A stretch of 64,000 nucleotides of DNA from Pestalotiopsis fici W106-1 (lineage: Eukaryota > Ascomycota > Sordariomycetes > Amphisphaeriales > Sporocadaceae). Under the pieces are notes generated by a model. The model did no database searches. It worked only from the letters and a program-made list of their open reading frames with translations, and was not told the origin of the DNA. This document shows, one piece after another, positions 57,571 to 64,000 of this stretch. Location of the stretch: the NCBI RefSeq assembly GCF_000516985.1, contig NW_006917100.1, positions 1,415,490 through 1,479,489 of the forward strand, given 5' to 3'. Each line of letters starts with the position of its first letter. Positions within the stretch are counted from its first letter, which is position 1. The position numbers were made by a program, and so were the translations under genes.

Positions 57571-59250
57571 ATGATTGCAAGTTCAATCCACAAATTCACA
57601 GTGACTGCTAGACCTACACCACTATCTGTGAAGCTTTCGATCCGGTTACATAGTAGCAGGGCAATATCAGTACCACGCAGCTGGACCTGGGCTTCACGTA
57701 CGGCTTATACTCGCCCTGGAGCAAACCTGCAGCTTCGGACTCAAACCACAGCCTCTGCATCTCTACGAAATCCATCACTCGGCATCCCAACACGCTCACC
57801 GGTGCGCAGCACAGCAGCGGCAGTCAAAGCAGACATGACCAAGGACAAGTACACCGAATTCACCCCGGAACACTACCCGCCGTTCCCGGATGGTCTACCC
57901 ACGGTGGAACTCGAGACCATCTCGCTCAGCAGACTCCTCGAGAGCGCTCCGGAGGAGCAGAGCCGCATGTTTGAGGCGTGCAAGGGTAGGGGCTTCTTCT
58001 ACCTCGACCTCCGAGGCTCCAAGGCAGGGCGGATTCTGCTCGAGGGCGCTGAGCGAATTGCCCGCGTCGGCGAGGAGACGTTTGACTTGCCTGTGGACGA
58101 GAAGATGAAGTATGCCCAGGGCATCAAGGCGAGGACACTATTTGGCTACAAGTGTGAGTGGAGAAAGCGCTTCTCGGATTCTGCTTTTCACATTTCTGCT
58201 GTCTCGGCTGCAGTCAAGTTGAGAAATCATATTACAGACTGAGGCTATACATGATATATGGAAAGACTAGGGGAGATGAGAACTGTACCAGCTGACAAGT
58301 ACCTGGCGTTCTGGCCAAGAACAGGCGTCGGAGCAACCGTGACGGACAAGGCCGGCACCAAGGACACGGCCGAGTTCTTCAATGTAGCCAAGAACGACAT
58401 GATTGTCGCCGACGATGCCATGCGGTATCCATGGCCGGCACCCGTGCTCGAAGCCAAGCCGCTGTTTCGCGAGTATATGCAGACGGCGCACGCCGTCGGC
58501 ATGACGATCCTGGGCGCCCTGGCCGAGAAGCTCGGCGTCGACGCCGCCGCCATCACCAGCCAGCATCGCATCGAGGAGCTTGCGGGCGACCACGTCCGGA
58601 TCACGCGGGGCCCGCCGCGGGAGACGGAGGATATGCCCGAGATTCAGACGCCTTCGCATACGGACTTTGGAACGTAAGTTCCTGGCTCTCTCTACTCACA
58701 TTTGGGTTCTTCCAAAGAGAAGATGAGTATTTGTGCTTTTAAGACTATAAGCTGAAATGTTGTGGAAATATCAGTATTACGATATTGATGAACTGGCTCG
58801 GTGGTCTGCAAGTATGGTCCGAGTCGGCACGCAAAGCTCAGCTCAACAATGGCCAACCCGACTCACCGGGAGAATGGCTATGGGTAAAGCCCCAGAAGGG
58901 CTGTGCCATTATCAATCTGGGTAGGTGATACTAATAATATGCTCTCTCTCTTTCCACTTTGATAAGGCATGGGCAAAATGCTGACCACACTCTCTCTGAC
59001 AGGTGATGCCGCAGTCAAGTTCACCAACGGAGTCCTGTGCTCGGGCCGCCACCGCGTCATCCCATCGCCGGGTACGCAGGGCAAGTGGCCGCGGTATAGC
59101 ATCGTGTACTTTGTCCGGCCTGAAGATAAGTGTATACTGAAACAGTTGAGAGGCCCGGGCATTCCCGACGGACCCGAAGAAGAAGGGCTGACGGCGGCGG
59201 ACTGGATTTATAGACAGGCGCAGGGACTGGGAACCAAGTTTGACAAGTGA
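57571..59250 (+). CDS. 2-oxoglutarate/Fe(II)-dependent oxygenase (IPNS-like)
   Basis: Four exons (57571-58151, 58320-58673, 58775-58920, 59003-59250) encode 442 residues if the first ATG is used. The catalytic set is visible: His307 and Asp309 in PSHTDFGT, His377 in SGRHRVIP, and the 2-oxoglutarate-binding Arg391-Tyr-Ser393 in WPRYSIVYF. An N-terminal DIOX_N-type segment (GRGFFYLDL) precedes them. The family includes isopenicillin N synthase-like and gibberellin-oxidase-like enzymes; the substrate here is unknown. The first 88 residues are basic, Ser/Arg/Thr-rich and nearly free of acids, like a mitochondrial presequence. The next ATG at 57835 (MTKDKYTEF) would give a cytosolic form of 354 residues. 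The first intron is the longest (168 bases, GTGTGA donor). Confidence 0.88.
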
Positions 59251-60018
59251 AAACAGCAACGGACGGCCCCCATTAAGTTTCACTGTTTGGGGAGTCACAT
59301 GAAGTGATGAACGAGCCACTATCTTGATAAACGGTGGCATGCATCAATGATGGGACGCTTTTGTCAAAGATTAATATTTGTTGCTTGCCAAAAAGATGCT
59401 TTGTGGCTGTTTCTCTCTCTCTCTCTCTTTTAATCCATGACAAGAGACTGCCTTAGAAGGTATCGACAAGTGACTCCAAGCATACAACACACACGGGCTT
59501 CAAAAATTGTCACAACCGGGGTGTCACAATGTGTAATGGACAGCTTCTTCTTCTTCTCTCCCTCCCACCTGCTTCTTTAGAGAAAGGTATGTTGAGCCTG
59601 CCTTCTTGTGCTAATATCTTAATAGTCTCCCGCTTTACTTTCAGAACATCGACAACACCAGTATGAGGCCGTCAAGGAATCATCGTGTGCTCTCTGAGCT
59701 GTAATATATGTTCATCGAATAAATAGATAGGACTTTGGAATGATTGATGTGTCTACCTTTAAATATTGCTCGTCTACTCCTGCCTCCCGTCTTGTTTCAC
59801 TGTTGCTGTTCATGTAAAGTTTTCGTATGAGATGCTGGTTTTACTGGTGTTTTGTATTCATCTCGACTGAATGGCGAGTAGTAGCATCTAGTTCGAATGG
59901 CCCAAGTACAGCCGGTAAAAGGATGCCTAGAAAGTCTGGACACAACGCAGTTGCTGGCCGGGTACCTGATAATACATATATTTTGTACAAGTCCACTTTT
60001 TGTGATATTCTACAGCTT
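59251..60018. other. Convergent intergenic region
   Basis: This holds the 3' flanks of the oxygenase gene (+) and the uL15m gene (-). A CT dinucleotide run lies near 59412-59430. No gene seen. Confidence 0.6.
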
Positions 60019-61039
60019 CTACCAGAGCTTGGTGTCTTCCTTCTTCTCCGTCTTCTGCTTCTTGGCCTTGACGAGCTTGCTCGGCGGCACTCTGAAGAAG
60101 AGCGAGGGCGACTCGCCGGGCTTGAGCAGGTGGCTCAGGTAACCCCGGTGCGCCGGGTCTCGGTAGTACTCAACGTCCCAACGGCTCGTCGGGTCGGGCA
60201 GGCGGTAGAAGAAGCCCTTTTGCCGCACCTGCTCCAGCACGGGGCCGACGTTCTCGGAGCCCACGGGCAGGGGCAGATCCGTGTTGACGCTCTTGCCCTC
60301 GACCAGCCTCTTGATGGACTGCCTTGTGTAGTAGCGGGTCACGACCTTGCCGCCGGCCTTTTCAATGGCCTCGATGGCGGCGGCCGAGACGCGCGACACC
60401 ATGACGTCGATGGGCTGCTTCAGGGTGGTTGCGCCGCGGGCGAGGATCTTGACGCCGTCCTTGATGCTACCGACTAGATTTGACTGGATAATCTCCTTTG
60501 GCGTGATCTGTTTCGTGGGGTCGATTCGGCCCTGGTCTATCCATTCTTGAAGCTTGTCGAGGTTGACTTCTGACATGACGGGGGCGCGACTGAGAGGGTC
60601 CATGTTAGCATTGGTCTACTACGAAAAGACCTCTTTCCGTAAGAACTTGGTGTTCTAGCGGGGGAGGAAAACAGGCTATGTTTCCAGCGAGCGCAGAAGA
60701 AAAGACATACAGGTTCTCAAAACCCATGCGACCTCTAGAGTAGATCAAGGGCGTCTGACCACCCTGGAACCACGGATTGACCTTGCCATGCTGCTTCTGA
60801 CCCTTGTGACCTCTTCCGGACGTCTTGCCCTTGCCCGACGAGGGACCTCGACCGACACGGACGCGCTTCTGGTATGCGCCGCGGTTGTCCCTGAGATCGG
60901 CGAGGATGGAGGCGTGACGGGTCTGCTGCACCGAGAGGGCGGCGAAGGCGCCAATGAGGGATTGCGACTGCGACTTTGGGGTCTCGAGGGCCGCGCGACA
61001 GCACTGCGCCGTGAAGCGTGTCGGTATCCTGGGAGGCAT
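60019..61039 (-). CDS. MRPL10: Mitochondrial large-subunit ribosomal protein uL15m (MRPL10)
   Basis: Two exons in transcript order, 60711-61039 and 60019-60589, encode 299 residues. The N-terminus ([18 protein letters not shown]) is a likely mitochondrial targeting peptide. The uL15 signature follows: [17 protein letters not shown], then HKGQK and FQGGQTPLI. The second exon carries the rest of the uL15 fold, including [19 protein letters not shown]. It continues in the fungal mitochondrial extension ([22 protein letters not shown]). The intron has a GTATGT donor, a GCTAAC branch point and a CTCAG acceptor, joining MGFEN to [10 protein letters not shown]. The protein is a structural part of the mitoribosome large subunit. 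It would be missed at full length if the intron were ignored. Confidence 0.94.
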
Positions 61040-61572
61040 CTTGGGGCTGTGTGACTGTGAATTGTATGTGTTTGGAGTCAATTGCAGCTCCTACAACCAC
61101 AGAGGCGTTCTGGTCGGTCCCCAGAGCTGTCGTACCAAGATGTTGAACCGAGACTCGTTCTCGATAAATTTTTGTGGCCCGTGCTTGGGTGCTGGTCTGT
61201 GCTGCCTCCAGCTCTGAGTGAGTGTCCCAAACAGTTGGATTAGTTTATATACTAATACTACTAAGCTCACTATTCCATTGGCTGCAACTAACAGTATTGA
61301 CTCTTTTTTTGGAATACCCCGACTTGTAACAATATAATTCATCAACGCACCTTTGTCCAGGCTCGCCCAGTGTCTTGATTTGAACAATGATTGTACATGG
61401 ACTAATCACATATCAAGTACAACCCTCCCCTTTGCTAGACTCCACTCAACTACGTTCTCGCATTGTTATTATAACACATTTTCATCGTGACTGTTGCATA
61501 CTTTGATACTCCATTTTTCGTGGATTATTGACTGATTCGAATAGTTACTCTGCAAGTACACCTGCTCACCAA
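61040..61572. other. Intergenic region
   Basis: This is the promoter side of uL15m (-) and the 3' flank of the next minus-strand gene. The minus frame at 61091-61387 shows no domain and no good start. Confidence 0.55.
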
Positions 61573-62145
61573 TCATGGTCCTCTCCATGGCGGCTTTTTA
61601 ACAACCTTTTCTTCCTTGGCTGGGACCTTTCTCTGCCCTCTTTCGGGACTTGTTGTCTTGGGTGAAAGCAAGCGACCACTGTTTTCATCCATTTTAGCCA
61701 AACATCGTCTACCTTCTGGATATGTCCCTCGAACTGATTCGGGAACATATAAGCCTAGATACAGTTTCATCATGATGATGGATGCAAACTTGGTCTCGAG
61801 CTTTTGCTCAGCGACAAGCTTTACTCCGTGCTCCACTAGTTCTTTGGGAAGATCGTCTGTAAAGGCACCAGGCCCGCTCTTGACGAGACAACCGCATTTC
61901 GTGGCCCTCTTCAAGCTGCCATGGCGAAACGTGATTCTGGCTGCGCGGCCATTTGCTCTTGGAAAATATGAGCCTTGACAGCCCGTGTGACTATTCCCAA
62001 TCATGACTTGGGGCAAGCCATCTTTAGGGTCGTGATCGTACCCGCGATCAAAGATGCCGTCTCTTACCTCGGCATCGTCTTCTTTGGAAAGCACTTTGGA
62101 TGCTCGAATACCATCCCGCTCCGGGTTGGGCCCCGCAAATGACAT
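61573..62145 (-). CDS. Hypothetical protein (190 residues)
   Basis: A single frame is open further upstream, but the first ATG is at 62145 (MSFAGPNPERDGIRASK), giving 190 residues. Stretches such as PQVMIGNSHTGCQGSYF, RATKCGCLVKSGPGAF and LYLGLYVPESVRGTYP have mixed polarity and codon usage like a real gene. I do not recognise a family. No membrane segment or signal peptide is visible. The C-terminal 25 residues are very basic (KKPPWRGP at the end). A shorter antisense frame overlaps it, so the strand is not beyond doubt. Confidence 0.45.
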   Translation of the reverse strand: MSFAGPNPERDGIRASKVLSKEDDAEVRDGIFDRGYDHDPKDGLPQVMIGNSHTGCQGSYFPRANGRAARITFRHGSLKRATKCGCLVKSGPGAFTDDLPKELVEHGVKLVAEQKLETKFASIIMMKLYLGLYVPESVRGTYPEGRRCLAKMDENSGRLLSPKTTSPERGQRKVPAKEEKVVKKPPWRGP

Positions 62146-62623
62146 GTTCAGATCTAGTAACGGAAATTTATCCTTTTTTTTCTTTCTCCGAATGGAGAAA
62201 TCCAAAGTTCCATTCTGGCATACCCTGGCAGAATTTATACTGGTCCAGTCAAAGCATGTCTTTTGTGCTCATGAGGCTGATCAAACCCAATCATACAAGG
62301 GCCAGTGATCCCCCCGGACAAAGTCAACGGGGCTTTGGCAAGATCCAGGCCTCGGACAAAGAACACATCACGAGGTCTCGAACAGTGCAACAAAGATTGA
62401 ACACTCAATGTTATAGAACATCATAAAGCGTAACTACACTATGCAGCTTATTGATTGAGGACAAGAGAATTGTTACTCGGAATAAAGCCAGTTTGGGTAG
62501 GCCAATGATTATAAAATCATGGGGCACCCTGACAAGTATGATGAACAACAAGAACAATACAACACTAAAGAAAGAAGGAGGAAAGAAAAACTCAAAAAAA
62601 GTAAATACTAGGAAAATAGCATT
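62146..62623. other. Divergent intergenic region
   Basis: Promoter region between the minus-strand hypothetical gene and the plus-strand acidic protein gene. A-rich just upstream of the latter. No other feature seen. Confidence 0.55.
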
Positions 62624-63529
62624 ATGGCCAACGTACTCGTACCTGCCAAAGAATGGATCCACCCGGCTCTGAGAGAGCCGTGTCCGACAGCAACCGAGGA
62701 GCAGTCGGCACTAGAGTATGCTACGCCATTGATGATCAAGTATGCCTACGAAAAGTACCGATACAACCTCACTCCCCGCGAGGTGTACGAGATTCTGTAC
62801 GAGGGTTGCTGGGAGGGTGTTGACGACTTTGTCGAGTACATGCAACAAGACATGAGCCCAACTCCCGAGGGTCTGCGCGTGTATACATTTGAAGAGGTAG
62901 ACGCCATGGATGCAGCCCTGCGCAAGGGAGAGTGTGCTGAAGAAGAAATTATTGAGGATTTCGATGATGAATCGGAAGACGACGAGGAGGAGCAGGTTCG
63001 TAACATCCGCGATGTGCTCGAAGATGGTGGAGAGGATACCCAATTCTTTTTCCGCATGTTGGAGCGCGACGAGGAAGATAATGAGACTGAAGAGGACTTG
63101 ATGCCACTCGATCCACTGCCGCTCTATGAGAGCCAATGTGGAGACGATGAAGCCATCCTTGAATCAGACATGCCTCCTTCCTTTTCGCCTGGGCCCGCTC
63201 CTCCCGAGTATACCGCCCAAGCCTTGGTATTGTCTTGTCACGATCAAGTAGTCGAGAATGAAGAAGACTTAGTGGCTACCATCGTTGAGGATTATTACTC
63301 CGAGGTTGACACGGAAGTCGAGGTCGACGAGAGCGTCAAAAGTGCCCAGGAGCCTATTCAGAGCAGTGCCATTTCGCAGTTCTGGCCATCGCCTCTTGGT
63401 ACTGCTGGGTGGACGCAAGACAAGATCTCGAATTCCCGACGTGTATTTACATCGACTGCAGTCAAGGTCGTGCCGGCCTTGGTGATTATGGGAACTCTGC
63501 TTTGGAGAGATCTGCAGGGAAAATCATGA
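62624..63529 (+). CDS. Acidic protein with a C-terminal hydrophobic segment
   Basis: Single-exon gene of 301 residues starting MANVLVPAKEWIHP. Residues 1-85 look folded (PLMIKYAYEKYRYNLTPREV, then EILYEGCWEGVDDFVEYM). The middle is extremely acidic (EEEIIEDFDDESEDDEEEQ) and probably disordered. The end has a short hydrophobic stretch, VVPALVIMGTLLW, followed by RDLQGKS, the layout of a tail-anchored or membrane-associated protein. I do not recognise a domain. The clean 301-codon frame and an A-rich leader before the ATG support a real gene. Confidence 0.75.
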   Translation: MANVLVPAKEWIHPALREPCPTATEEQSALEYATPLMIKYAYEKYRYNLTPREVYEILYEGCWEGVDDFVEYMQQDMSPTPEGLRVYTFEEVDAMDAALRKGECAEEEIIEDFDDESEDDEEEQVRNIRDVLEDGGEDTQFFFRMLERDEEDNETEEDLMPLDPLPLYESQCGDDEAILESDMPPSFSPGPAPPEYTAQALVLSCHDQVVENEEDLVATIVEDYYSEVDTEVEVDESVKSAQEPIQSSAISQFWPSPLGTAGWTQDKISNSRRVFTSTAVKVVPALVIMGTLLWRDLQGKS

Positions 63530-64000
63530 ACCGATCGTTGGACGTTGATGGCTGAGGGATTATCGATTATCGATTTTGTTTTCCTTGTTTACACGTAGGC
63601 TTTTCATAGCCATCAAAGCATTGTCCTTTATTATAAGTCATTATTTGAATTGTAAATCACTTAGTGATCCTTGTATAGTGTTCAGTAATGTGGTTACGGG
63701 CAAAGTTCATCCCGAGCTTGTCAGGGACAAATTCAACAGGAAATGCACTGCCAGAGTCTTCATTTTTGCCGCTGATCTACACTGATCTGGATTGTCTTGT
63801 CATTCAGGCCCGAGTAACATGGTGCATATTCACTTCATAATAGTAAAGGCCTGGTATTGTTGACCACATGATCAGCAACGATAAAATGGACGCATCTCAA
63901 AATATTTTCGACCTCGGGTTTCCAATGAGCTATTGAGTCTGAGTGACCAGAACTGCTTTGCCGAAAGCCAGCGGATTCTGGGGCCCCGTTCCTTTAGGAG
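63530..64000. other. Right-edge intergenic DNA
   Basis: This is the 3' flank of the acidic protein gene. No gene or RNA is recognised before the window ends. Confidence 0.55.

Noticed and set aside
1..64000. tRNA genes and CRISPR arrays
   Set aside because: I looked for GGTTCRA-type B boxes with a matching A box and acceptor stem on both strands and found none. No regularly spaced repeats exist, and CRISPR is not expected in a fungus.

Overview
This window is nuclear DNA of a filamentous ascomycete. The short introns (about 45-65 bases) with GT donors, CTRAC-type branch points and AG acceptors, the HET-domain genes, the highly reducing polyketide synthase remnant, the solitary 5S rRNA gene and the RING-PH-VWA scaffold protein all point to Pezizomycotina. 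Sordariomycetes, perhaps Hypocreales, is my best guess, but the order is inference. Two homopolymer T runs contain an ambiguous N (8897 and 45256).

Layout. (a) 1-19.7 kb is a conserved core block: a PHD/RING protein (-), a 3.9 kb gene-free gap, ribosomal protein eL43 (-), a saccharopine-dehydrogenase-like oxidoreductase (+), a DUF155/RMD1-family membrane protein (+), an HMG-box protein resembling INO80 subunit Nhp10 (-), and chaperonin subunit CCT8 (+). (b) 19.7-40 kb is an accessory island. It holds four mutually divergent HET-domain genes (three +, one -) around a decayed secondary-metabolism locus. That locus has an intact six-exon P450 (-), a broken membrane-protein gene (-), the first ~60 codons of a probable MFS transporter (+), and a polyketide synthase that keeps only part of ER plus KR and ACP and carries a nonsense codon and a frameshift. 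The island also has one complete 5S rRNA gene, two 3'-half 5S copies, a zinc-finger pseudogene and an 83-residue gene. (c) 41.2-42.1 kb holds an uncharacterised three-exon gene with a GC-AG intron. (d) 42.1-52.9 kb is about 10.8 kb with no gene I can support. (e) 52.9-64 kb is core again: a FAR1/STE5-type RING-PH-VWA scaffold (+), a 2-oxoglutarate/Fe(II) oxygenase (+), mitochondrial ribosomal protein uL15m (-), a hypothetical gene (-) and an acidic protein with a C-terminal hydrophobic segment (+).

How it fits together. The core genes are unrelated housekeeping and regulatory genes. The island combines incompatibility-type HET genes with the wreck of a polyketide cluster, as expected of a fast-changing, deletion-prone segment. 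The most unusual pattern is that all three 5S-derived sequences lie 70-250 bases downstream of a plus-strand accessory gene, all on the minus strand, each followed by a T run. One of them is bracketed by 9-base direct repeats like a retroposed Pol III transcript. Exon structures were read by eye from splice signals and frame continuity; no database search was possible.
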